Origin: JBAROU01 sp049642385
GTDB lineage: Bacteria > Chloroflexota > Dehalococcoidia > DSTF01 > RBG-16-68-14
Length of the DNA stretch: 17,608 nucleotides
Direction: 5' to 3'
Assembly (NCBI GenBank): GCA_049642385.1
Contig: JBAROU010000193.1
Coordinates: forward strand, 1 to 17,608
This document shows, one piece after another, positions 1-6,694 of this stretch. Under the pieces are notes generated by a model, which did not search any database, was not told where the DNA came from, and saw only the letters and a list, made by a program, of their open reading frames with translations. Within the stretch, counting starts at the first letter, position 1. Each line of letters starts with the position of its first letter. Both the position numbers and the translations under genes were made by a program.

Positions 1-240
1 GAGCTGTGGGTGAGCGACACCGGCGCCGGGATCGCCGGGGATGACCTCGACCGCGTGTTCGAGCGCTTCTATCGCGTCGACAAGGCGCGCAGCCGTAGCG
101 AGGGAGGGGTGGGCCTGGGCCTGAGTATCTGCAAATGGATCGCGGAGGCGCATGGAGGCAGCATCTCGCTGGAGAGCACCGTGGACCACGGCACAACGTG
201 CACCGTCCGCTTACGCCTGAACGAGCCAAGCCGCGCTTGA
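1..240 (+). CDS. Sensor histidine kinase, C-terminal ATPase end (partial)
   Basis: This is the 3' end of a sensor histidine kinase; the frame is open from base 1 and the 5' part lies outside the window. The 79 visible residues cover the later half of the HATPase_c (GHKL) fold: the G1/D-box VSDTGAGI (DxGxG, ATP lid), the F-box-like FERFYRVDKARSR, the G2 box GGVGLGLSI, and a final beta strand TCTVRLRL before the stop. The FYRVDKARSR stretch resembles the PhoR/ResE-type (HPK1) kinases. The G2 box has Val where Thr is usual (GGTGLGL), a tolerated change. The input domain and partner regulator cannot be seen; a regulator gene just upstream would be typical. There is no obvious terminator in the 70 bases after the stop. 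Confidence 0.93.
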   Translation, partial: ELWVSDTGAGIAGDDLDRVFERFYRVDKARSRSEGGVGLGLSICKWIAEAHGGSISLESTVDHGTTCTVRLRLNEPSRA

Positions 241-291
241 GGCTTCTTCATCTCCGCTTCGTGGCGCCGCTTAGAGTCCGCTGGCGTGCGG

Positions 292-300
292 TGCTACACT
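292..300 (+). promoter_or_regulatory. Extended -10 promoter TGC-TACACT for the oxidoreductase gene
   Basis: TGCTACACT matches an extended -10 (TGn plus TAnAnT). A start site about 7 bases downstream would fall near 307, leaving only a few bases before the ATG at 311, so the transcript would be almost leaderless. A weak -35-like TTAGAG lies at 271-276 (18-base spacer). The same TGCTA(C/G)A(C/A)T pattern recurs before two other genes in this window. Confidence 0.5.
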
Positions 301-310
301 GCGCTCGACC

Positions 311-1279
311 ATGCGCGCGATGCAACTGAAGACGCTCGATGGCCCGGCCGGGCTCGAACTCGTAGATCTGCCCGTTCCGACGGGCGGGAACAGTCTCGTA
401 GTTGAAGTACACGCTGCGGGGGTGGGCTTTCCCGATCTGCTGATGACGCGCGGGCGCTATCAGTTCCGGCCGGAGCCACCGTTCGTCCCCGGTATCGAGA
501 TGGCGGGCGTGGTACAGACCGCCCCCGAAGGCTCGGCGTTCCAGCCGGGCGACCGCGTGGCTGCGTGGTCGGCGCTGGGCAGCTGGGCGGAGTACGCGCT
601 GGCGGCCCCCTGGACGGCGTTCAAAATCGCCGACGATATGTCCTTCGCGCAGGCGACAAGTCTGGTCAACTACCAATCGGCGTACTTCGGGCTGGTCGAG
701 CGGGGGATGGCGCGTGAGGGCGAGTCCGTGCTCGTGCACGGAGCGGCCGGGGGCGTCGGTAGCGCTGCTGTCGACATCGCTCGTGGGCTGGGGCTCACGC
801 CGATCGCCGTGGCGCGCGGCGAGGACAAGCTCGCGATCGCACGCGAGCTCGGTGCGGAGCACTGCATCGACGTCAACAGCGAGTGGCTTGCCGAAGTGCG
901 CAAGATCACAGAGAACCGCGGCGTCGATCTCGTGTTCGATCCCGTGGGCGGTGACGTCTTTCTGGACAGCGTGCGTGCGCTGAGCCCGTGCGGTCGGCTG
1001 CTCGTCGTCGGGTTCGCATCCGGGACGATACCGGAGGTGAAGGTGAACCGCCTCCTGTTGCGCAACACTGCCGTCGTCGGTGTCGCGTGGGGTGAGTTCG
1101 TCCGTCACGACCCTGAGATGCCACAGCGGGTCGGGCGGGCGTTGGACAAGCTGTGGCGGCAAGACAAGATTCACCCCGTGGTCGGAAAGACGTTCCCACT
1201 CGAGATGGCAGCCGATGCGCTGCGTGAGATCGAGGAGCGGCGAGCTGTGGGCAAGATCGCATTGATCGTTCGCGACTAG
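311..1279 (+). CDS. Zinc-independent NADPH:quinone oxidoreductase-like protein (MDR superfamily)
   Basis: A 322-residue medium-chain dehydrogenase/reductase of the quinone oxidoreductase class, predicted to use NAD(P)H to reduce quinones or enones in the cytosol. The N-terminal GroES-like domain runs to about residue 120 and carries FVPGIEMAGVV and the PGDRVAAW segment. The Rossmann nucleotide fold follows with GAAGGVG at 144-150, then the FDPVGGDVF and GRLLVVGFASG strands typical of QOR proteins. No zinc-ligand Cys cluster is present. Length matches the family (320-330). The start at 311 is the first ATG after the -10 box; a second ATG at 320 is possible. The serine hydrolase gene follows 12 bases after the stop, suggesting co-transcription. 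The family call is firm; the substrate is unknown. Confidence 0.9.
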   Translation: MRAMQLKTLDGPAGLELVDLPVPTGGNSLVVEVHAAGVGFPDLLMTRGRYQFRPEPPFVPGIEMAGVVQTAPEGSAFQPGDRVAAWSALGSWAEYALAAPWTAFKIADDMSFAQATSLVNYQSAYFGLVERGMAREGESVLVHGAAGGVGSAAVDIARGLGLTPIAVARGEDKLAIARELGAEHCIDVNSEWLAEVRKITENRGVDLVFDPVGGDVFLDSVRALSPCGRLLVVGFASGTIPEVKVNRLLLRNTAVVGVAWGEFVRHDPEMPQRVGRALDKLWRQDKIHPVVGKTFPLEMAADALREIEERRAVGKIALIVRD

Positions 1280-1291
1280 CCGCGAGAAGCC

Positions 1292-2338
1292 ATGTCCGGG
1301 CTCATTCCGCTGCCCAAGCACCCTCCCGATGTCCCTTGGCCCACGAACGAGTGGCCCGTAGCCGAACCGCCTCCGCAGGTCGACCGCGAACGACTCGACG
1401 CGCTGCTGGACGAAGCACTTGGCGAGCCGCAGCCGGAGACGACGGCGCGCACGAACGACGTGCTCGTGGTGCACCGGGGGCGCATTGTGGCGGAGCGCTA
1501 TGCCGAGGGCGTTGGGCCGAACGACGTGCAGCGCTCGTGGTCGGCGGCGAAGAGCATGCTGCACGCGGCGGTGGGCATCCTTGTGCGCGACGGCCGGCTG
1601 CGCGTCGACGAGCGGGCGGCGGTGCCCGAGTGGCAAGGCGCAGGCGATGCGCGCTCGGCGATCACGCTCGATGCGCTGCTGCACATGACCGCGGGCCTGC
1701 GCTTCCGCGAGGACTACGTCGACGATCGCGTATCGGATGTGATCAAGATGCTCTTTCGGCCGGGCGCGGACGATATGGGCGGCTACGCGGCGGCGTTTCC
1801 AGCCGATGCGCCTCCCGATACCGTGTTCAATTACTCGAGCGGCGCCAGCAACATCGTCTCACGCATCGTGCGCGAGATCGTCGGCTCCGGTGAGGCGTAC
1901 GTCTCGTTCCTGCGGCGCGAGCTGTTCGACGCGATTGGCGCGAAGAGCGTGCGGCCGAGGCTCGATACGTCGGGCACGTGGATCGCGTCCTCGTACTGCG
2001 ACGCGACGCCGCGGGACTTCGCGCGCTTCGGGCTGCTCTACCTGCGCGATGGCGTGTGGGATGGTACACGCGTCTTGCCTGAGGGCTGGGTGGACTACGG
2101 GCGAACGCCCGGGCCCGTGCAGCCGGACGAACAGGATCGCGGCTACGGCGCCCACTGGTGGCTGCGCAAGGATGATCTGGGAACGTTCTACGCGGCGGGC
2201 TACGTCGGTCAGTACTTGATGCTGGTACCGGCGCTCGACCTGATCATCGTGCGCAACGGGGATACGCCGGCCGAACGTCGGCCGCACGTGATGAAGATGT
2301 TCCGCACGATCATCGATATGTTTCGCGCGGCGGGCTAA
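1292..2338 (+). CDS. Beta-lactamase-fold serine hydrolase (class C / NylB-like)
   Basis: A 348-residue serine hydrolase of the beta-lactamase/transpeptidase-like family. The nucleophile motif SxxK is S84-A-A-K87 in SWSAAKSML. The second motif is Y181-S-S-G (FNYSSGASN), with Ser where class C enzymes have the Asn of YxN. The KTG-equivalent region is AAGYVGQY at 301-308 followed by LVPALDLIIVRNGD, the usual pattern for esterase or amidase relatives such as 6-aminohexanoate-dimer hydrolase rather than true lactamases. No signal peptide is evident, so it is probably cytoplasmic. It is the second gene of the pair with the oxidoreductase. Its stop overlaps by 4 bases the stop of the convergent carotenoid gene. 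Substrate is not predictable; an antibiotic-resistance role is unlikely. Confidence 0.88.
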   Translation: MSGLIPLPKHPPDVPWPTNEWPVAEPPPQVDRERLDALLDEALGEPQPETTARTNDVLVVHRGRIVAERYAEGVGPNDVQRSWSAAKSMLHAAVGILVRDGRLRVDERAAVPEWQGAGDARSAITLDALLHMTAGLRFREDYVDDRVSDVIKMLFRPGADDMGGYAAAFPADAPPDTVFNYSSGASNIVSRIVREIVGSGEAYVSFLRRELFDAIGAKSVRPRLDTSGTWIASSYCDATPRDFARFGLLYLRDGVWDGTRVLPEGWVDYGRTPGPVQPDEQDRGYGAHWWLRKDDLGTFYAAGYVGQYLMLVPALDLIIVRNGDTPAERRPHVMKMFRTIIDMFRAAG

Positions 2339-3192
2339 CGCGCGATCACGTTCGCGAGCGTCACCTGACGGGTGGGCTTACCAGACATGGCAAGCCGCCA
2401 CGCGATGACGGCTCCCACGCCGAGCGTGAACACACCGCTCAGTACCAGGCCAGACGCCAGGATCCCGCCCAGCGGCACCGTCGATGGCACATCGGCGGCG
2501 GTCATTAGATAGATGGTCACGCCGAGCATGAACGCGAAGTCGCCGAAGATGCTCCCCAGCGCCCAGAACGGCTTGTAGGGAAGGTAGAAGCCGCGCTCGG
2601 GCCCTGCGCGCGACCGGAGCCAGACGTCGAAGCGTTGGTTCACGAAGATGACGCAGACGCATGTTAAGAGCCAACCTGCGTAGTTGCTCACGGGCACGTC
2701 GAAGTGGATGCCGCCGCTGTTGTACGAGTACAGATCGCCGAGGAACCAGTAGCGGCCCAGGTGCGTAACCGGGTCGATTACGGTGTCGACCCAGGTCGTG
2801 ATGATCGCGGCGAGGAGCAGCACCTTCAGCGACGCTTCGATGCGCGGGTCGCTGACCCTCTGGATGTCGCCGCCGTGCAGCTCGAGGCGGGACAGCAGGG
2901 TGCACGCGACGGAGTAGCCGAAGTACGTCAGGAACGCGAAGCTGAGCGAAGCGAAGACCGGTACGCCGCCGATCCACAGCTCGTTCGTGAACAACTCCTC
3001 GTGGTAGCTGTACGCGCCGAACGGGAAGCCCGTGTGCGTGCTGCTGAACTCCATCAGCCAGCCGAGGAACGTGCCGCTGGCGAGCCAGCCGAGCGTGCGC
3101 TGCCAGCCGCGCTCCGCCCACGCGACCACCAGGAACGTGACGAGGAACGCCACGACATAGGGACGCTCGGTGAGCAGGGCGAGCACTTCCAC
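2335..3192 (-). CDS. CruF-like carotenoid biosynthesis membrane protein (DUF422)
   Basis: A 285-residue polytopic membrane protein resembling the DUF422/CruF family, whose members hydrate the psi-end of carotenoids (gamma-carotene or bisanhydrobacterioruberin 1,2-hydratase). Seen in the sequence: E49 followed by STHTGFPFGAYSY at 51-63, the DTVIDPV motif at 136-142 in a membrane segment, and GIHFDVPVSNYAGW at 161-174, all hallmark patches with acidic residues near the membrane face. About seven hydrophobic segments are visible (roughly 12-28, 36-48, 75-100, 122-138, 170-186, 213-232, 243-266). The start is GTG at 3192, 4 bases after the stop of the nitroreductase gene, so translation is probably coupled. 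No other carotenoid genes are in view. The family is fairly sure; the exact reaction is inferred. Confidence 0.8.
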   Translation of the reverse strand: MEVLALLTERPYVVAFLVTFLVVAWAERGWQRTLGWLASGTFLGWLMEFSSTHTGFPFGAYSYHEELFTNELWIGGVPVFASLSFAFLTYFGYSVACTLLSRLELHGGDIQRVSDPRIEASLKVLLLAAIITTWVDTVIDPVTHLGRYWFLGDLYSYNSGGIHFDVPVSNYAGWLLTCVCVIFVNQRFDVWLRSRAGPERGFYLPYKPFWALGSIFGDFAFMLGVTIYLMTAADVPSTVPLGGILASGLVLSGVFTLGVGAVIAWRLAMSGKPTRQVTLANVIAR

Positions 3193-3196
3193 GATG

Positions 3197-3811
3197 CTAG
3201 CTCGCTGGCCGCTCCTTTGCGGCGGCCCACTTCTCCCAGTAAACCACTTGGTCGACGGGCATCCGCGGCGGCGTACCGAAGCGGCCCCTTGGCCAGCCGA
3301 CCGGGATGAGCGCCATCGTCTCGACCTGCTCCGGGATGCCGAGCAGCTCCTTCACTTCCTGTTCGTGCAGCTTGTGGAGCGTGGTAAGCGTTGTGCCTAG
3401 CCCGAGCGCGCGCGCGGCGAGCATCAGATTCTGTACGGCCGGATAGATCGATGCGCCGGCGAGCGGCCCCGATCCGCCGCCGCGCGTCGTCGCGATGATG
3501 AAGACGGGTGCCTCAGCCAGGTGGTGCGCCAGGTGCTCGGCGGAGCTGTAGACGCCCGCCATGCCCGGCGCATCCTTCAGCGCCCGGCCGGGTCCGCCGT
3601 AGCTCTTGTTCCACGCGTCGAGGTAGTACTCGCCGATCTTGCGCTTCGTCGCTTCGTCGCGGACGACGAGGAAGTTCCAGGGTTGCGTGTTGCCACCGCT
3701 GGGGGCCTTGATCGCGGCGTCCAGGATCGTCCAGAGGTCTTCGTCAGAGACGGCATCGGGCTTGAGGCGGCGCATCGCGCGTGTGGTGTTGATCGCTTCG
3801 AAGATGTCCAT
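3197..3811 (-). CDS. Nitroreductase-family FMN oxidoreductase
   Basis: A 204-residue nitroreductase-fold flavoprotein predicted to bind FMN and reduce nitro- or other electron-poor compounds with NAD(P)H, usually as a homodimer. The N-terminal FMN-binding pattern is present: TTRAMRRLKPDAV (R11, R14-R15) and APSGGNTQPWNFLVV (36-50). The second flavin region is seen as SIYPAVQNLMLAARALGLGTTLTT, and the C-terminal IPVGWPRGRFG is typical. The start at ATG 3811 is supported by an AAGGAG Shine-Dalgarno 5 bases upstream. The open frame continues further upstream only as an out-of-frame shadow of the exonuclease gene. It lies 70 bases after the exonuclease stop and 4 bases before the CruF-like gene. 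Substrate is unknown. Confidence 0.9.
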   Translation of the reverse strand: MDIFEAINTTRAMRRLKPDAVSDEDLWTILDAAIKAPSGGNTQPWNFLVVRDEATKRKIGEYYLDAWNKSYGGPGRALKDAPGMAGVYSSAEHLAHHLAEAPVFIIATTRGGGSGPLAGASIYPAVQNLMLAARALGLGTTLTTLHKLHEQEVKELLGIPEQVETMALIPVGWPRGRFGTPPRMPVDQVVYWEKWAAAKERPAS

Positions 3812-3816
3812 CCGTG

Positions 3817-3822
3817 CTCCTT
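3817..3822 (-). promoter_or_regulatory. Ribosome binding site fixing the nitroreductase start
   Basis: On the minus strand AAGGAG is followed by CACGG and the ATG at 3811. This good match and spacing select this start over the much longer upstream open frame. Confidence 0.8.
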
Positions 3823-3881
3823 CCCCCAGTGTGGCGGTCGCGTCGCATGGTAGCGCGTCGCCGCAGCCCGCTGCCACGCGG

Positions 3882-4754
3882 CTAGCGTCGAGCCGCAGCC
3901 AGCGCCTTCGCGCGCTCTGCGAGCGCGGGAGCGCGTAGGCGTTCGGCCCAGGAGCCGAAGGTGCGGCGTGGCCCGGACCAGCGGAGAGCCTCAACGGACG
4001 TGTCGATCGGCACGGAGGTGCGCAGCGTGGCCAGGTCTTTGAACAGCCGCGCGCGCTCCTGCTGCTCGACCAGCGTCGCTGCGAGAGAGGTGGCGCCACG
4101 GATGTCGACCTGCCACTCGGACGGGTCGGCGGGTATCGCGTCGAGGTGCCTGTAGCGCGCGAGCACCTTCGCGGCCGACTTCGCGCCCCAGCCTGGCAGG
4201 CCGGGAAAGCCGTCGGCGCTGTCTCCGACCAGCGCGAGGTAGTCGGGGATGGACGCGGGCGCGACACCGAACTTCGCGATCACGCCGGCTTCGTCGAATA
4301 CGCGGCGGGAGCGCCGGTCGAGCTGAACGATGTGCTCACCGACGACGCATTGCGCGAGATCTTTGTCGGGCGTGCAGATCACGACGCGGTCCGCGTGCTT
4401 CGCCGTCGCCGCCGCGGCTGTCGCGAGGGCGTCGTCGGCCTCGTAGTCGGTCATCGGCCAGACGAGCACGCCCATCGCTGTGAGCGCGTCTTCGAGGAGT
4501 GGGAACTGCGCGAGCAGCTCCGGTTCTATGCCGGCGCCTCTCTTGTAGCCGGGCCAGAGATCGTTCCGGAACGATTCGATGACGTGGTCGGTGGCGACGC
4601 CGAGATGGGTGGTGTCGTTTTCGAGCAGCGAGAGGACGGAGCCGAGCACGCCGCGGAGCGCGCCTACCTCCGTCCCATCGTCCATTTTGGAGGAGGGTAC
4701 GGCGAAGTAGTGGCGAAACAGCTCGTACGTGCCGTCGAGGAGGTACACCTGCAC
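3882..4754 (-). CDS. Stand-alone 5'-3' exonuclease (Pol I N-terminal / FEN family)
   Basis: A 290-residue 5' nuclease homologous to the exonuclease domain of DNA polymerase I, a metal-dependent flap or 5'-3' exonuclease used in primer removal and repair. Metal-binding acidic residues are visible in order: D7 (LLDGTYELFR), E105-A-D107-D108 (DYEADDALAT), D130/D132 (TPDKDLAQ) and D178/D181 in the helix-hairpin-helix region GDSADGFPGLPGWG, followed by AKSAAKVL. The family usually has GDxSDNxPG; here the Asn is Gly. The arch Tyr/Lys/Arg motif (GYKRG, 69-73) is present. The start is GTG at 4754 and no polymerase domain follows. It sits 56 bases after the last two-component gene and leads the exonuclease-nitroreductase-CruF run. 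The family is certain; the physiological role is inferred. Confidence 0.92.
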   Translation of the reverse strand: MQVYLLDGTYELFRHYFAVPSSKMDDGTEVGALRGVLGSVLSLLENDTTHLGVATDHVIESFRNDLWPGYKRGAGIEPELLAQFPLLEDALTAMGVLVWPMTDYEADDALATAAAATAKHADRVVICTPDKDLAQCVVGEHIVQLDRRSRRVFDEAGVIAKFGVAPASIPDYLALVGDSADGFPGLPGWGAKSAAKVLARYRHLDAIPADPSEWQVDIRGATSLAATLVEQQERARLFKDLATLRTSVPIDTSVEALRWSGPRRTFGSWAERLRAPALAERAKALAAARR

Positions 4755-4810
4755 GTAGGCAGCTTACCGCGAACGAGCGCCCCGTCTCCGTTGTCCTGCG
4801 CTTGCTTTTT

Positions 4811-5647
4811 CTACAAGTTCCCGTTGCGCGGCATGTCGCGGCGCTGGTACTCCTCGATAAGGCGACCAAAGATGCGCGCGAGGCAAGCGGTGGGGCTGCA
4901 CTGCGCCTCGACGCCTTTTGCGCCCAGCGATTGGACGGCCGCCTGGTGAAGCGCGACCACCTCGCGTGGACTAAAGCCCTGCTGTTGCAGGATGCGGGCC
5001 AATCCGGTCTCCGTGCTCGTTGCCGTTTCGGGCCCCTGCTCTACACCCTCGCGGAGATATTTCTCGTATACGCGGAAGGCGTCTTGCCAGCGGTCGCTCT
5101 TCGTTTCCGGCGCTGGGCGGGCAGCGCCATCGCTCACGGGAGCCCCCGCGCCGAACGCGAGCGAGTTCAAGAGCCATTCCCCCTCTGCGGCGGCAACGTC
5201 GAACTTGTTCGCGTCGGAGGAGAGCAAGGAGCGCTGCTCCTCGTCGGTCGAAGCCGACTGTTCTCTCAACGTGGCCTGGAGGGACCGCACGAGACCCGAG
5301 GTGAGGAGGTCGTTCTTGGGAACGTAGTCGGCGGCGCCGAGCTTGAGAGCGGACGCCGCCACCTCGTCGTCGTTCGCGCCGGTGACCATGATGACCCTGA
5401 CGTCGGGCCACGATTCCTTGATCCGCTCCAAGAGGCGCAGGCCGTTCATGCCGGGTAGGTGGTAGTCGAGCAGGATCACGTCGCAGCGGTGCTCACGGAG
5501 GAAGGCAAAGGCGTCCTCCGCGGTAGGTGCGATGAACAACTTGCGGATGCCGAAGTTGCCCAGGGTGCGCTGAACGATGCGGGCATCGTCAGGGCTGTCT
5601 TCGACGACGAGCACGCTGCTGTTCTTGGGGTTGAGTGGCTTAAGCAT
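4811..5647 (-). CDS. Response regulator with RsbU-N-like C-terminal helical domain
   Basis: A 278-residue cytosolic protein. Residues 10-128 form a complete receiver: acidic pocket E16-D17, phospho-acceptor D61 (VILLDYHLPGMNG), switch T89 (VIMVTG) and K111 (DYVPKND). Residues 129-186 are a low-complexity linker rich in Ala, Ser and Pro. Residues about 187-270 are helical and resemble the N-terminal domain of phosphoserine phosphatase RsbU (RsbU_N), notably YEKYLREG, QQQGFSPREVVALHQAAV and CLARIFGRLIEEYQ. RsbU_N docks RsbT-type switch proteins. No PP2C phosphatase, DNA-binding or cyclase domain follows. The start is set by AAGGAGG 7 bases upstream. It overlaps the previous regulator gene by 8 bases. 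The REC part is certain; the tail call is moderate and was made by eye. Confidence 0.85.
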   Translation of the reverse strand: MLKPLNPKNSSVLVVEDSPDDARIVQRTLGNFGIRKLFIAPTAEDAFAFLREHRCDVILLDYHLPGMNGLRLLERIKESWPDVRVIMVTGANDDEVAASALKLGAADYVPKNDLLTSGLVRSLQATLREQSASTDEEQRSLLSSDANKFDVAAAEGEWLLNSLAFGAGAPVSDGAARPAPETKSDRWQDAFRVYEKYLREGVEQGPETATSTETGLARILQQQGFSPREVVALHQAAVQSLGAKGVEAQCSPTACLARIFGRLIEEYQRRDMPRNGNL

Positions 5648-6176
5648 CGGATTGCCTCCTTCGTTTGCCGCTTTTCGCTCCGTCGATACTCCGCGACGGA
5701 CCGTCTACCTGTCGATTCGTAGGACGCTTGGCTGCTGGCATCTCAGTCCAGTGTCGCTGGACATCGAGGACGATGTTGACGACGTCTGACATGGCCATGG
5801 GCTTGAGCAGGTACATGTTGGTGCCCAGCTGCATGCATTCGCGCAGGGGGTATTCGTCCGTCTCTCCGGTGAGGACGATGACGGGGACGGTGCGCAGGCC
5901 CGGATCGGCCTTCATATGGCGCAGCACGGCAAGGCCGCCCATCCGTGGCATGGAGAGGTCGAGCAGCGCCAGGTCAGGGAGCGGCGAGCTCCGCTTTCGC
6001 GAGCGCCAGTACGTTGGTTTGGCGAGGAGCTCCAGCGCTTCTTTGCCATCGTTCGCGACGTGAAGGCGGATTGGGACGCCGCTCTTGGCGAAGACTCTCT
6101 TGGCGATGGCCACATCGTCTTCATTGTCCTCCACAAGGAGGATGTGGAGTGGGATCTCAGACTGCTTCGTTGGCAT
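5640..6176 (-). CDS. Single-domain response regulator (Rcp1-like)
   Basis: A 178-residue stand-alone receiver protein. It shows the acidic pair E16-D17 in HILLVEDNEDD, phospho-acceptor D73 in LALLDLSMPRMGG, T103 in VIVLTGE and K125 in MYLLKPM, so all residues for phosphorylation by a histidine kinase are present. The LVEDNxxD pattern with a long beta3-side loop is typical of cyanobacterial Rcp1-type regulators, which partner phytochrome-like kinases. About 35 basic residues at the C-terminus (AKRPTNRQV... SGKRRRQSDA) form a disordered tail with no recognised domain; the KRRR patch could bind nucleic acid or be merely a coupling tail, which is speculation. The start at 6176 has AGGAG 6 bases upstream. 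The 3' end overlaps the REC/RsbU_N-like gene by 8 bases. Confidence 0.92.
   Translation of the reverse strand: MPTKQSEIPLHILLVEDNEDDVAIAKRVFAKSGVPIRLHVANDGKEALELLAKPTYWRSRKRSSPLPDLALLDLSMPRMGGLAVLRHMKADPGLRTVPVIVLTGETDEYPLRECMQLGTNMYLLKPMAMSDVVNIVLDVQRHWTEMPAAKRPTNRQVDGPSRSIDGAKSGKRRRQSDA
5655..5661 (-). promoter_or_regulatory. Strong Shine-Dalgarno inside the upstream gene
   Basis: AAGGAGG lies 7 bases before the ATG at 5647 and inside the last codons of the preceding regulator gene. It is the strongest ribosome binding site in this cluster and suggests efficient re-initiation on the REC/RsbU_N-like gene. Confidence 0.8.
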
Positions 6177-6242
6177 CTAGGTCTCCTGTATACCTGCGTT
6201 CGATCGTCCAGAGCGCAAACGTCGTCCTCCCGATCGATGCGT

Positions 6243-6683
6243 TTACTTTCGTCGACGTGCGAGCCGGGCGTTTGTGCTCCAATGCTCTCCCAGGGCATCG
6301 ATGGCGCGCACGAACACATTGAAATCGGATGGCTTCTGGATATAGGCGTTGCAGCCCAGGTTGTAGCTTTGGAGCATGTCTTCCCGGTGGCCGGAGGACG
6401 TGAGCAGGATAATGGGAATGGCCGAGAACTCGTCCCGTGCCCTCAGCTCTTTGAGTACCTCGAGGCCGCTGGCCTTGGGCAGGTTGAGGTCGAGCAGGAT
6501 GAGATCCGGCCACATGGCGTCCGGTTCTCTCGGCTCGAGCAAGAACTCCAGCGCCTTGCGACCGTCCGAGACGACATGGAGCTGGGCGGAGACTCGGCTC
6601 TTGTTGAATGCCATGCGCGTCAACACGACGTCGTCGAAGCTGTCCTCGACGAGGAGGACCCTGAGGGCAGAGGTGTCGTTCAT
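6243..6683 (-). CDS. Single-domain response regulator (Rcp1-like)
   Basis: A 146-residue receiver-only protein. Key residues are E13-D14 (VLLVEDSFDD), phospho-acceptor D65 (LILLDLNLPKASG), T95 (IILLTSS) and K117 (AYIQKPSD). It is strikingly similar to the regulator at 7836-8309: both share PDLILLDLNLPK and a SYNL-x2-N-x-YI-x-KP segment, consistent with duplication within the cluster. It begins 11 bases after the stop of the REC-kinase hybrid, with no good Shine-Dalgarno, so translational coupling is likely. A 66-base gap separates it from the next gene, the widest gap in the array. There is no output domain, so it should act as a phosphate shuttle or by protein contact. Confidence 0.92.
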   Translation of the reverse strand: MNDTSALRVLLVEDSFDDVVLTRMAFNKSRVSAQLHVVSDGRKALEFLLEPREPDAMWPDLILLDLNLPKASGLEVLKELRARDEFSAIPIILLTSSGHREDMLQSYNLGCNAYIQKPSDFNVFVRAIDALGEHWSTNARLARRRK

Positions 6684-6694
6684 ACGCTGTGCCG

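Noticed and set aside
248..1684. Long minus-strand open frame of 478 codons
   Set aside because: It is antisense to the oxidoreductase and hydrolase genes, has a biased Arg/His-rich composition and no recognisable family; it is a high-GC shadow.
3812..4267. Upstream extension of the nitroreductase frame
   Set aside because: The extra residues have no homology and overlap the exonuclease in another frame; a good AAGGAG site fixes the start at 3811.
4146..4949. Plus-strand open frame of 267 codons opposite the exonuclease
   Set aside because: Antisense shadow rich in Glu/Val/Gly/Arg; the minus strand carries all metal-binding motifs of the 5' nuclease family.
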